In this document: piece after piece, positions 34,229-40,920 of the stretch | How positions within the stretch are numbered: the first letter of the stretch is position 1 | Layout: every line of letters begins with the position of its first letter | NCBI GenBank assembly: GCA_013388735.1 | Contig: JACAES010000074.1 | Span: 1 to 40,920 of the forward strand | Reading direction: 5' to 3' | DNA: 40,920 nt | Source: Chloroflexota bacterium | Lineage (GTDB): Bacteria > Chloroflexota > Anaerolineae > Aggregatilineales > Phototrophicaceae | Made by a program: the position numbers and the translations under genes | Notes under the pieces: model-generated | The model's input: the letters and a program-made list of their open reading frames with translations, nothing else | Told to the model about the DNA's origin: nothing | Database searches by the model: none

Positions 34229-36136
34229 ATGACTCTGTTTGTAATTTTCATCTTTGGCGCAGTCGTCATCGGCGCGGGCGCGATGCTGGCCCCGGCCTGG
34301 AATACGGCGCAGCCGCGCATCGGGCTGGCGGCGGCGCTGGCATTGGGCCTCATCATGGGCGGCGCGATCTTCTGGGCGGCGCTGTTCGGCTGGAATACGC
34401 TGGTCATTGATTATCTGCTGTTCGCCCTGGTGACGACGATCTTCCTGGGCGGCACGCTGTCTTACGGGCAGCGGCGGGCGGAAAAGCTCGGCCTCACCCT
34501 GTCGGACACCGAACAGGGCTGGCCCGGCCCGCGTGATCTGCTGTTTTTCGGGCTGGCGGCGCTGGTATTCATCGCGCCGGCGCTGGTGCTGCCGGTGCCG
34601 ATGGGGACAGACGCGCAGGGTTTTGGCTACCTGGGGCTGATGGCGCGCATGGGCGGCGGCTTCCAGTCGCTCGCGCCCTGGCATCCCGAAATCAGCTATC
34701 TCTACTCGCCCGGCTTGCCGCTGCTGATCGCTTACCTCAGCCAGCAGCTCGGCCAGGGGATGCACACCATCCAGTTCGCCCTGGCGGCAGTGCTGGGCGT
34801 GCTGCTGGTCTGGCTGGCCTACGACCTGGGATCGGAAATCCGCGACAAACGCCTGGGGCGGGCGATGGCTGTGACCATGCTGGGCGGCCTGGGGCTGTAC
34901 CTGGCCTACCTGGATTCGCACTTCACGACGCTGCTGGGGCTGGTGTTCGCGCTGGCCTGCATCACCTACGCGCTGCGCTACCAGCGCGACCGCCAGTGGC
35001 CGGACGCGGTGGCCGCCGGGCTGATGCTCGGCGCAGTGGTGCTGTCTCACCCGGATACGACCATCATTTTAGGGTTAGGGTACGTTCCCTGGCTGCTGAC
35101 GATGTGGTTCGGCAAACCGCGCCCCACCCTGCGGACGACGCTCGTCCTGGCGCTGGGTGTGCCGCTGCTGGCTGCGCTGGCGATTTCGCCCTGGTTGTTG
35201 AGCATCCGCGACCTGCTCGGCGCAGACATTCAATCGCCGTTCCGGCGCAGCCCCGACTACTGGCGGATGATGATTTTTTATCACGGCGTCTGGGTTGTGC
35301 CGGCGGCTGTCGTGGGCGCGGTGGCCGGCCTGCGCGGGCGCAGTCAGGCGGCCATCCTGGCGGTCGGCTGGCTGGCGCTGGCGCTGGATTTCGCCAGCCT
35401 GGGGCTGCTGGAGCGGTTCGTCCCCTGGCTGATCGCGCCGGTGCTGCGGTACGATTATCCCTTCAGCATCGCCTGGCACGCGCCGATCATCCCTTACAGC
35501 ATCCTGGGCGGTATGGGGCTGCTGTGGGCCTGGGATCGCTGGCTTGAACCGCGCCTGGGCGCGCGGCTGCATCGCGGCGCGTATGCCCTGCTGGGCGGCC
35601 TGATCGTCATCGGGCTGGCCGCGCTGGTTTTCAATCGGCAGCTTCTCGATTTCAGCAAAGGGCGGCTGGGCATCTACGGCGCGTTTTCGTCCCAGGCGGA
35701 CGTGCAGGCGATGGAATGGCTGCGCGACAACACGCCGCCGGGCGCGCGCGTGTTAAACTTCCCCGGCACGCTTAAGGATAACTCGCACGAAAGCGACTGG
35801 GTGCCGGTTATCAGCGAGCGGGACAGTGTGTACTACCGCTGGCAGCCCTTCTTCCGGGGCAACGAGGCCAGCCTGGCCGAGCAGGAACGGATGCGCGCCT
35901 TCTGGCAGAACCCGGCTGACCCGGCTTTGGCCGATCTGCTGCGCGAAGCCGGAATCGGCTACGTGATCGTGCCGCAGATCGTGACCGACCCGGCCAGCAT
36001 TGAAAGCCAGTTCCGCTGGGGCGAACCGTTCGCGGACGACATTGAGATGTATTCCAGCCTGGCCGACGCGCCCTATCTGCGGCAGGTGTTCGAGGCCGAC
36101 GGCGCGCTGGTTTACGAAGTGCTGCCGGGCGGATGA
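34229..36136 (+). CDS. Polytopic glycosyltransferase-like membrane protein (635 aa)
   Basis: Twelve or so hydrophobic segments occupy residues 1 to about 480. An extracytoplasmic loop carries GFGYLGLMARMGGGFQSLAPWHPEISYLYSPGLPLL in two parts, reminiscent of GT-C/GT39-type or DUF6541-like transferases. The last 150 residues are soluble and outside: DVQAMEWLRDNTPPGARVLN, then HESDWVPVISERDSVYYR, a combination seen in family-39-like proteins. The acceptor and sugar are unknown. The ATG at 34229 follows AGGGA and opens a membrane segment directly; a TTG at 34199 is an alternative. It is a single gene, followed by a MITE six bases after the stop. Confidence 0.75.
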   Translation: MTLFVIFIFGAVVIGAGAMLAPAWNTAQPRIGLAAALALGLIMGGAIFWAALFGWNTLVIDYLLFALVTTIFLGGTLSYGQRRAEKLGLTLSDTEQGWPGPRDLLFFGLAALVFIAPALVLPVPMGTDAQGFGYLGLMARMGGGFQSLAPWHPEISYLYSPGLPLLIAYLSQQLGQGMHTIQFALAAVLGVLLVWLAYDLGSEIRDKRLGRAMAVTMLGGLGLYLAYLDSHFTTLLGLVFALACITYALRYQRDRQWPDAVAAGLMLGAVVLSHPDTTIILGLGYVPWLLTMWFGKPRPTLRTTLVLALGVPLLAALAISPWLLSIRDLLGADIQSPFRRSPDYWRMMIFYHGVWVVPAAVVGAVAGLRGRSQAAILAVGWLALALDFASLGLLERFVPWLIAPVLRYDYPFSIAWHAPIIPYSILGGMGLLWAWDRWLEPRLGARLHRGAYALLGGLIVIGLAALVFNRQLLDFSKGRLGIYGAFSSQADVQAMEWLRDNTPPGARVLNFPGTLKDNSHESDWVPVISERDSVYYRWQPFFRGNEASLAEQERMRAFWQNPADPALADLLREAGIGYVIVPQIVTDPASIESQFRWGEPFADDIEMYSSLADAPYLRQVFEADGALVYEVLPGG

Positions 36137-36141
36137 GGGCA

Positions 36142-36376
36142 GGGTAATCGCTTCAAAAGCATTCGGGTCAACCATCACAGACGTGATGGCAATCAGACCC
36201 CCTCTAAATCTCCCCCGAATTCGGGGGAGACTTTGCTGCCGGGGTGATTAAGCCCCCTCCTTGAATTTGGCGACCCGAATGGGGACGTTTGTCCCCTGTG
36301 GGGAGGGGGTTTGGGGGTGAGGTCAAAAGGCGAAAGCCCACTTATTGAGACGAAGTATTTTCATGTGATTGCCCTG
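36142..36376 (+). mobile_element. MITE, copy 3
   Basis: The ends CAGGGTAATCGC (36142-36153) and GTGATTGCCCTG (36365-36376) form imperfect terminal inverted repeats. The interior matches copy 1 in the same orientation and copy 2 in reverse, including the CCCCCTCTAAATCTCCCCCG arm shared with copy 2, CGAATGGGGACGTTTGTCCC, and TTATTGAGACGAAGTATTTT. No target duplication is seen. It fills most of the 314-base gap between the membrane transferase gene and the amidase gene. TACAAT at 36419-36424 downstream may be the amidase -10. Confidence 0.8.
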
Positions 36377-36450
36377 GTATTCGTCCGGGCGCGTTCGCGC
36401 AAAAGGCTTTGGTTCGGGTACAATAGGCACACTTGAACGAGTGAAGCTCC

Positions 36451-37539
36451 ATGCCAGACGACAACACCGTACATCCCGACGAGCCGCGCTGGGACGATAA
36501 CTCCGACGACATCGAAGTGCCGCCTTCGGTGACGTTTATGGAGATCATGCGCCAGGCGGCGGCCAAATCGGCCAAACCCGCTTCAGAGTCCGCCGAGCAG
36601 CTTTTCCGGCGGCCTGTCCAGCCCGCGCTGCCGCCTGAACCGGCGACAGCCCCCGCGCTGCCCGAAGCAGCTCGTGCCGCCCCGCCGGCACAGCCCGTCC
36701 GCGAAGCCGCCATCGAAGAACAGCGCATCCGGCGCATCAAACGGCGCAAAGCGCGCCGCCGCCGGCAGACGGTCGGCGTCCTGGGCGGGATTTTCCGCAC
36801 CTTTCTGGTGGTGGTGGTAGCCGCCGGACTGCTGGCGACCATCTTCACCTGGTGGACGCCTTCGGGGTTTTTGACCGATGAAGTTAAGCTGGAACTGAGC
36901 ATCGCCCAGGCTACCAGCCAGATGACCGTCGTCCCCACCGGCCTGCCCACCCCCAACTGGCTGCGCCGCATCGGCATCGTGTCCGGGCATCGCGGGCCGC
37001 AGGTCCCGCCTGACCCCGGCGCAGTCTGCCCGGATGGCCTGACCGAAGCCGAAATTAATTTCGCCGTCGCGCAGCAGGTGGTGCGTTTCCTCAGCGCGCA
37101 GGGTTACGCGGTAGACCTGCTGGACGAATTCGACCCCCGGCTGGATAATTATCAGGCGGCGGCGCTGGTGTCCATCCACGCCAACACCTGCCAGGAATGG
37201 CCGGGCGAAGTCGTCTCCGGCTTTCTGATCGCAGCGGCGGCGGCGCGGCAGTCCGCCGGCGGCAACGACGAAGCCCTGGTCAACTGCGTGGCGCGTTATT
37301 ACCAGCAGGCCAGCGGCTTGCAGCGGCGTGAAGGCCTGACGGTAGACATGACCGATTACCACACCTTCCGCGAGATACACCCTTCGACGCCGGCGGCGAT
37401 CATCGAACTGGGTTTCCTGCTGGCCGACCGGCCCATCCTCACCGGCCAGCAGGAAAAACTGGCGCGCAGCATCACCGACGGCATCCTGTGTTTCCTGGAA
37501 CCCAACCACCCCCCGCCAACTTACGTACCGGGAGCATGA
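36451..37539 (+). CDS. N-acetylmuramoyl-L-alanine amidase, membrane-anchored (362 aa)
   Basis: Residues 173-352 are an Amidase_3 domain, the zinc enzyme that cleaves the bond between muramic acid and the stem peptide. Ligands are present: H180 (IVSGHRGP), E199 or E201 (LTEAEINFAV), H243 (VSIHAN) and catalytic E319 (AAIIELGFL). Before it are a long disordered, Pro/Ala-rich cytosolic part (1-90), a very basic strip (RRIKRRKARRRRQ) and one membrane helix (about 107-133). This makes a type II membrane protein with the enzyme outside. The usual DPGHGG is changed to SGHRGP, a divergent but metal-competent form. The glutaredoxin-like gene follows after four bases. Confidence 0.87.
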   Translation: MPDDNTVHPDEPRWDDNSDDIEVPPSVTFMEIMRQAAAKSAKPASESAEQLFRRPVQPALPPEPATAPALPEAARAAPPAQPVREAAIEEQRIRRIKRRKARRRRQTVGVLGGIFRTFLVVVVAAGLLATIFTWWTPSGFLTDEVKLELSIAQATSQMTVVPTGLPTPNWLRRIGIVSGHRGPQVPPDPGAVCPDGLTEAEINFAVAQQVVRFLSAQGYAVDLLDEFDPRLDNYQAAALVSIHANTCQEWPGEVVSGFLIAAAAARQSAGGNDEALVNCVARYYQQASGLQRREGLTVDMTDYHTFREIHPSTPAAIIELGFLLADRPILTGQQEKLARSITDGILCFLEPNHPPPTYVPGA

Positions 37540-37543
37540 TACG

Positions 37544-37888
37544 GTGAGCCGAGAACTTGTGATGTATTCACGCTCGATGGGCTGTGCCTTCATCACCACC
37601 GCCAAACAGGTCTTGGACGATTACGGCCTGCCCTACCGGGAAATCCTGATTGACCGCGACGAACCGGCCCGCCAGCGCGTATTACAATGGACGGGATTTT
37701 TATCCGTCCCGACGCTGGTGATTGCCGACCCCGGCACCGATCTGCCCTATCGTGACCCGCTGCCGCTGCCTGCCGGGGCCAGCCCGCGCGGTGTTCATCG
37801 CGGCTCGATGATTACCGAACCCAGCGCCGACCAGCTGGCGGCCTGGCTGGCCGAAAACGGTTTTATCCAGGAATCCGATCTGGAGTGA
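37544..37888 (+). CDS. Glutaredoxin-like protein with a single cysteine (114 aa)
   Basis: The thioredoxin-fold start is VMYSRSMGCAFITTAKQVLDDYGLPYREILID (in parts), followed by GFLSVPTLVIADPG with the cis-proline typical of glutaredoxins. The active site reads C14-A-F-I, so the second redox cysteine is absent and no other cysteine exists. It may work by a monothiol route or may not be a redox enzyme. Starting at GTG 37544, with GGGAG upstream, places it four bases after the amidase stop. The hydrolase gene follows ten bases later, so all three are probably co-transcribed. Confidence 0.82.
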   Translation: MSRELVMYSRSMGCAFITTAKQVLDDYGLPYREILIDRDEPARQRVLQWTGFLSVPTLVIADPGTDLPYRDPLPLPAGASPRGVHRGSMITEPSADQLAAWLAENGFIQESDLE

Positions 37889-37898
37889 GGACAGCAGT

Positions 37899-38753
37899 AT
37901 GGCTTTCGAAGCAAAAACGGTGGTAGTGGACGGTCTGACGGTCAGTTACTGGGAAGGCGGCCAGGGCAACGGGCGCACGCTGCTGCTGATACACGGCGGT
38001 TTGGGGGACGCCAGCCTGCATTGGGGGCCGGTCGCCCCGCTGCTGACCGAGGAGTTTCATATCCTCGCGCCCGACCTGCCGGGTTTTGGCGGCAGCCAGC
38101 CGCTTGCCGTGCGGCGGACAAACGCTCTCATGCACTGGCTGACCAGCTTTTTGAACGCCCTGGGGATTGAGCAGGCGGTCGTCGTCGGCAACTCGCTGGG
38201 CGGCTTGATCGCCCGGCTGTTCGCCGCCAACAGCCCCCAGCTTGTGCCGGCGGTCATCCTGCTCAACGGCGGCGCGGTGCCGGATTTCCCGCCCATGATG
38301 CGGCTGTTGGAGCGTGTGCCGGGGCTGTCGCACCTGCTGTTCAGCCAGATCACGCGCGCCTCGCTTAACCCGACCAGCCTGCGCGCCATGCTGCGCGTCG
38401 AGAACATCCTGACCGACGACTTCATGCGCGGGGCGCGCGCCGCCGCGCCCGGCTTCTCCCGCCTGCTGCGTATGATCGTCGCCAGCCCGCTGCCGCAGCA
38501 GCAGACGCCGCTGGTGCCGACGCTGATTTTGTGGGGTACCAACGATCAGGTGGCAACCCTGGCCGGGGCGGAGAGCATCAAAAACAGCATCCCCGGCGCG
38601 GTGCTGACCGAAATCGCCGACTGCGGGCATATGCCGCAGCTCGAAACGCCGGACGTATTCGTGTGGCAGGTGAGCAACTTCCTGCAAAAGCTCAGCCGCC
38701 CACAGCGCGACGACCTGCCCGGCGCGGGAATGCTGCCGCCCTACCCTGGATAA
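37899..38753 (+). CDS. Alpha/beta-hydrolase (284 aa)
   Basis: An alpha/beta-hydrolase fold with a complete triad: S99 in the nucleophile elbow GNSLGG (97-102), D216 in LWGTNDQVA and H244 in DCGHMPQLETP. The oxyanion-region motif is LIHGGLGDASLHW. Its closest look is to the 2-hydroxymuconic semialdehyde hydrolase/epoxide hydrolase-like group, but the substrate cannot be read. GAGGAC precedes the ATG. It is the last protein gene before tRNA-Ser, and the -35 of the tRNA overlaps its stop codon. Confidence 0.88.
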   Translation: MAFEAKTVVVDGLTVSYWEGGQGNGRTLLLIHGGLGDASLHWGPVAPLLTEEFHILAPDLPGFGGSQPLAVRRTNALMHWLTSFLNALGIEQAVVVGNSLGGLIARLFAANSPQLVPAVILLNGGAVPDFPPMMRLLERVPGLSHLLFSQITRASLNPTSLRAMLRVENILTDDFMRGARAAAPGFSRLLRMIVASPLPQQQTPLVPTLILWGTNDQVATLAGAESIKNSIPGAVLTEIADCGHMPQLETPDVFVWQVSNFLQKLSRPQRDDLPGAGMLPPYPG

Positions 38754-38775
38754 AACACCCGCGCACTGTTATAAT
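38747..38775 (+). promoter_or_regulatory. Promoter of tRNA-Ser
   Basis: A perfect TATAAT at 38770-38775 lies about 12 bases before the tRNA 5' end. TGGATA at 38747-38752, 17 bases upstream, matches TTGACA in four of six positions and overlaps the hydrolase stop region. Confidence 0.6.
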
Positions 38776-38786
38776 GCGCGGCGTTG

Positions 38787-38871
38787 GGAGAGGTAGCGTA
38801 GTGGCCTAACGCGCTCGCCTGGAACGCGAGTAGGGGTAACACCCTCGTGGGTTCGAATCCCACCCTCTCCG
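38787..38871 (+). tRNA. tRNA-Ser (GGA)
   Basis: GGAGAGG (38787-38793) pairs with CCTCTCC (38864-38870), and G38871 is the discriminator, as expected for serine. The anticodon stem-loop CTCGCCTGGAACGCGAG carries GGA. A long variable arm (TAGGGGTAACACCCTC) marks a class II tRNA, and GTGGGTTCGAATCCCAC is the T arm. CCA is not encoded. Confidence 0.95.
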
Positions 38872-38939
38872 CAGAGCGTAAAATCTTCACCGGGAGCGCA
38901 GCACGCTGCGCTTTTCTGTTGCCCCTGCGAGGTTCGCCT

Positions 38940-39293
38940 ATGGAAATCCCCTGGCAGCGCGTCCTGCCCGTACTGGTTTCGATTGCGATCATCATCCTGG
39001 TCGCCATTCTGCGCGAATATTCCAAAACGCTGGCGGCCATCACTGCCACCATGCCCATCAACGTGCCGCTGGCGCTGTGGATTATCTACGCCGCCGAGGG
39101 GCAGCCGGCGATGATGTCGTTCACCGAGGCGCTGCTCATCAACATCTGGCCGACGATCATTTTTCTAATTATCGCCTGGCTGGCCGCGCGGGCCGGCTGG
39201 GGGCTGCTGCCGATTTTAGTCGCGGGCTACCTGGGCTGGGGCATCAGTCTGGGGCTGATTTTGTTTGTGAGGCAGGTGTTTTATGCTCCGTAA
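38940..39293 (+). CDS. Small four-helix membrane protein, DUF3147-like (117 aa)
   Basis: Four hydrophobic segments are visible: LPVLVSIAIIILVAIL, ATMPINVPLALWIIYA, LINIWPTIIFLIIAWLAA and LLPILVAGYLGWGISLGLIL. The order, with REYSKTLAAITATMPINVPLALW between the first two, resembles DUF3147 proteins, which have no known activity. The ATG at 38940 follows GAGG by seven bases; the frame is open upstream only because it reads through tRNA-Ser. Its end overlaps the start of the SMP-30-like gene by 11 bases, so the two are coupled. Confidence 0.75.
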   Translation: MEIPWQRVLPVLVSIAIIILVAILREYSKTLAAITATMPINVPLALWIIYAAEGQPAMMSFTEALLINIWPTIIFLIIAWLAARAGWGLLPILVAGYLGWGISLGLILFVRQVFYAP

Positions 39294-40314
39294 TCTTCAA
39301 CAATCCAGCCGTCGCCAGCGCGTGCTGGTGTTTGTGCTGCTGTTCGGCGGCGGTCTGCTGGCGCTGCTGGCAATCAGCGGGGTTTTGATCCTGGGCGCGC
39401 TTAATTCCGCCCCGCGCACCCTGGCTGTGGCGCTGATCGAAGGACTGACCGTGCGCGAATTCGCTGCCCTGCCCGGCGAGGATGGTTATCCGGCTTTTGT
39501 GGCCGCCGCGCCGGATGGCACGATTTACACCGCCAGCTACAAAACCGGCGCGATCTACCGCATCACCCCCGACGCCGCCGTGACCGAAATCCCCGGCACG
39601 CGGGACGCCATCGGCGCGGCGGCAGGGCTGGCCTACACGCCGGATGGGCGACTGCTGGTGGTTGACCACGTGGACGCCGACATTCGCGCGTCCGGCGGCA
39701 GCATCAAACAACTGCTGCCGGACGGCCAGGTGAGCGATTTCGCCGCCATCCCGGACGCGCGCGGTTTCGTGCTGCCGTATGACATCACGCTGGACGGGCA
39801 AGGCTGCGTTTATGTCAGCGACCGGGCGCGTGATGAAGTCTGGCGTTTTAACTCCGACGGCGGCGGCGGGCTGGCCTGGTGGTCGTCGCCGGCGCAGACC
39901 GGCAGCGGCCAGGGCAGCGAACCCGGCGGGCTGGCCTACGACCCGGCGCGCGATGCGCTGCTGATCGCCGACGGCACGCAGAATATCATCTACCGCGTTT
40001 CGACCGCCGACGGCACAACCGAAACGCTCTACCGGCACGGCAGCCCGGCCAACGCGCCCGGCTTCGGCGGCCTGACGGTGACGCCGGACGGCACGATTTA
40101 CGTGGCCGCACTGGCGACCAACCAGGTTATGCGGCTGGACGGCGATCGGCTGACCGCCATCGCCGGGAACTTTCGCGGCGCCAGCGACGTGACCTACGCC
40201 GCGCCGGGACGCCTGTTCGTCACCAACTTCGACCAGCGTTCGCTGGCCTTTACGCTGGAGCGCCCCCGGCTGCCGTTCGCCCTGGACGTGATCGAGCCGC
40301 ACGCAGCGCAGTAG
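39283..40314 (+). CDS. Membrane-anchored SMP-30/NHL-like beta-propeller protein (343 aa)
   Basis: One N-terminal membrane helix (VLVFVLLFGGGLLALLAISG, about 15-38) anchors an extracytoplasmic propeller. Repeats of the type 'APDGTIYTASYKTGAIYRI', 'TPDGRLLVVDHVDA', 'ALDGQGCVYVSDRARDEVWRF'-like and 'TPDGTIYVAALATNQVMRL' match SMP-30/gluconolactonase or NHL propellers. No clear lactonase calcium ligands can be assigned, so a binding or sensing role is as likely as an enzyme. The ATG overlaps the preceding gene by 11 bases, with GAGGCAGG upstream. Confidence 0.82.
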   Translation: MLRNLQQSSRRQRVLVFVLLFGGGLLALLAISGVLILGALNSAPRTLAVALIEGLTVREFAALPGEDGYPAFVAAAPDGTIYTASYKTGAIYRITPDAAVTEIPGTRDAIGAAAGLAYTPDGRLLVVDHVDADIRASGGSIKQLLPDGQVSDFAAIPDARGFVLPYDITLDGQGCVYVSDRARDEVWRFNSDGGGGLAWWSSPAQTGSGQGSEPGGLAYDPARDALLIADGTQNIIYRVSTADGTTETLYRHGSPANAPGFGGLTVTPDGTIYVAALATNQVMRLDGDRLTAIAGNFRGASDVTYAAPGRLFVTNFDQRSLAFTLERPRLPFALDVIEPHAAQ

Positions 40315-40489
40315 GGGTACGCCTGCGCGCGCTCGAACCGGAAAAGCCTGACACGGAGACGCAAAGACACAGCGGCGCGGAGGGGAACAGGCGCGCGAGT
40401 AAGGGCGCAAGACCGCGCTGCCTCTGCGCTTCTTTTTCCCCTCAACTTCGGCTATACTAACCTTACACGAAGTATTAACGGAGGTGAAG

Positions 40490-40920
40490 ATGTCGAACGC
40501 GCCTGGTTCTACCCCGCCCGCGCCCAGCCGCCCCCATATGCCGGAGAGTTACGGCGTGCCGACCGGCAGCGAAGGGCTGCTGCCCTGGAGCTACGTGACC
40601 GGACGCATGGCCGCCGCGCGTTATTACTGGATCGGCACCTCACGCCCGGACGGGCGCCCCCATACCATGCCGACCTGGGGCGTCTGGCTAGACGATACGC
40701 TGTACTTCGGCGGCAGCCCGGAAACACGCTGGGCGCGCAACCTGGCCGCCAATCCCAGGGTGTCGGTACACTTGGAAAACGCCGAAGAAGTGGTCATCCT
40801 GGAAGGTTCTGTCACCAAACTGACCGAAGCCAACGCCGACCCCGCGCTGCTGACGCGGCTGGACGACGCCTATGAAGCCAAGTACAACATGCGGCATGGC
40901 ACGCCCTTCTGGCGAGTGCG
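40490..40920 (+). CDS. Pyridoxamine 5'-phosphate oxidase-family protein (partial, 5' part)
   Basis: The frame opens at the ATG at 40490 with a strong GGAGG seven bases upstream and runs off the window end without a stop (143 codons). After a proline-rich start come RYYWIGTSRPDGRPHTMPTW, GVWLDDTLYFGG, WARNLAANPRVSVHLEN and EVVILEGSV, the split-barrel FMN-binding pattern of PNPOx-like proteins. Members bind FMN or F420 and reduce varied substrates, so this need not be PdxH. TATACT at 40453-40458 is a possible -10. Upstream, 40312-40450 contains a GTAGGGG edge and an ACGGAGACGCAAAGACAC tract like those in the 9.4-kb repeat cluster. Confidence 0.85.
   Translation, partial: MSNAPGSTPPAPSRPHMPESYGVPTGSEGLLPWSYVTGRMAAARYYWIGTSRPDGRPHTMPTWGVWLDDTLYFGGSPETRWARNLAANPRVSVHLENAEEVVILEGSVTKLTEANADPALLTRLDDAYEAKYNMRHGTPFWRV

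Noticed and set aside
38847-38939. Extended N-terminus of the DUF3147-like protein
   Set aside because: It reads through the 3' half of tRNA-Ser; the ATG at 38940 has a GAGG site.

Overview
The window is GC-rich genomic DNA from a bacterium that is most probably a member of the Chloroflexota (Anaerolineae-like). No rRNA or other taxonomic marker is present, so this rests on gene content. That content includes secreted WD40 propellers with 'FSPDGTLLASGG' blades, long HEAT-repeat proteins, a chorismate mutase-DAHP synthase fusion, a nucleoside-type ABC importer, membrane glycosyltransferases of the GT87/GT39 kind, and many small intergenic repeats. There is no phage module, CRISPR array or integrase. 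Two tRNA genes are present: Gly-GCC at 2817-2888 (-) and Ser-GGA at 38787-38871 (+).

Layout. 0.2-2.1 kb: a minus-strand operon of two HEAT-repeat proteins and a small protein, joined by ATGA overlaps. 2.3-3.2 kb: a DUF952 gene, tRNA-Gly with promoter and terminator, and a MITE. 3.2-7.0 kb: a minus-strand envelope glycan operon (membrane protein, GT4 transferase, and a GT9-GT26 fusion). 7.3-9.4 kb: a LuxR-type regulator with a degenerate kinase-like sensor, then a lone CpaF-type ATPase. 9.4-9.7 kb: a repeat cluster. 9.7-11.4 kb: a heptose kinase-like PfkB protein and a VapBC-like toxin-antitoxin pair. 11.4-13.9 kb: AroA(G), a MITE with a clear target duplication, and a TPR protein with its own promoter. 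14.0-19.1 kb: a nucleoside-type ABC importer (ATPase plus two permeases, the first with a large insert). 19.6-22.3 kb: ExoD, TrmB with a C-terminal extension, and a GT87-like membrane protein.

22.3-27.3 kb is the most unusual part. It is a mosaic, partly AT-rich island of secreted WD40 propeller genes alternating with genes for a zincin metallopeptidase-like protein. A 152-bp direct repeat encodes the last WD40 blade and stop codon of both propellers, and a third, partial copy abuts the ammonium transporter gene. Base composition switches inside single reading frames, one peptidase copy is truncated, and the other has an in-frame amber codon just after its best ribosome binding site.

27.3-40.9 kb: an Amt transporter, a small orphan protein, a pore-like membrane protein, a CtpE-type P-type ATPase divergent from Dps (which has a palindromic operator over its -10), a large membrane glycosyltransferase-like protein, a third MITE, then a plus-strand run of amidase, glutaredoxin-like protein, alpha/beta hydrolase, tRNA-Ser, DUF3147-like protein, SMP-30-like propeller and the start of a PNPOx-family protein.

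Functional themes are surface polysaccharide synthesis, cell-wall hydrolysis, nutrient uptake (nucleosides, ammonium, cations), stress protection and secreted propeller proteins. The three MITE copies share CAGGGCAATCGC-type ends, and one has a 10-bp target duplication, suggesting mobilisation by an ISAs1-like transposase that is not in this window.
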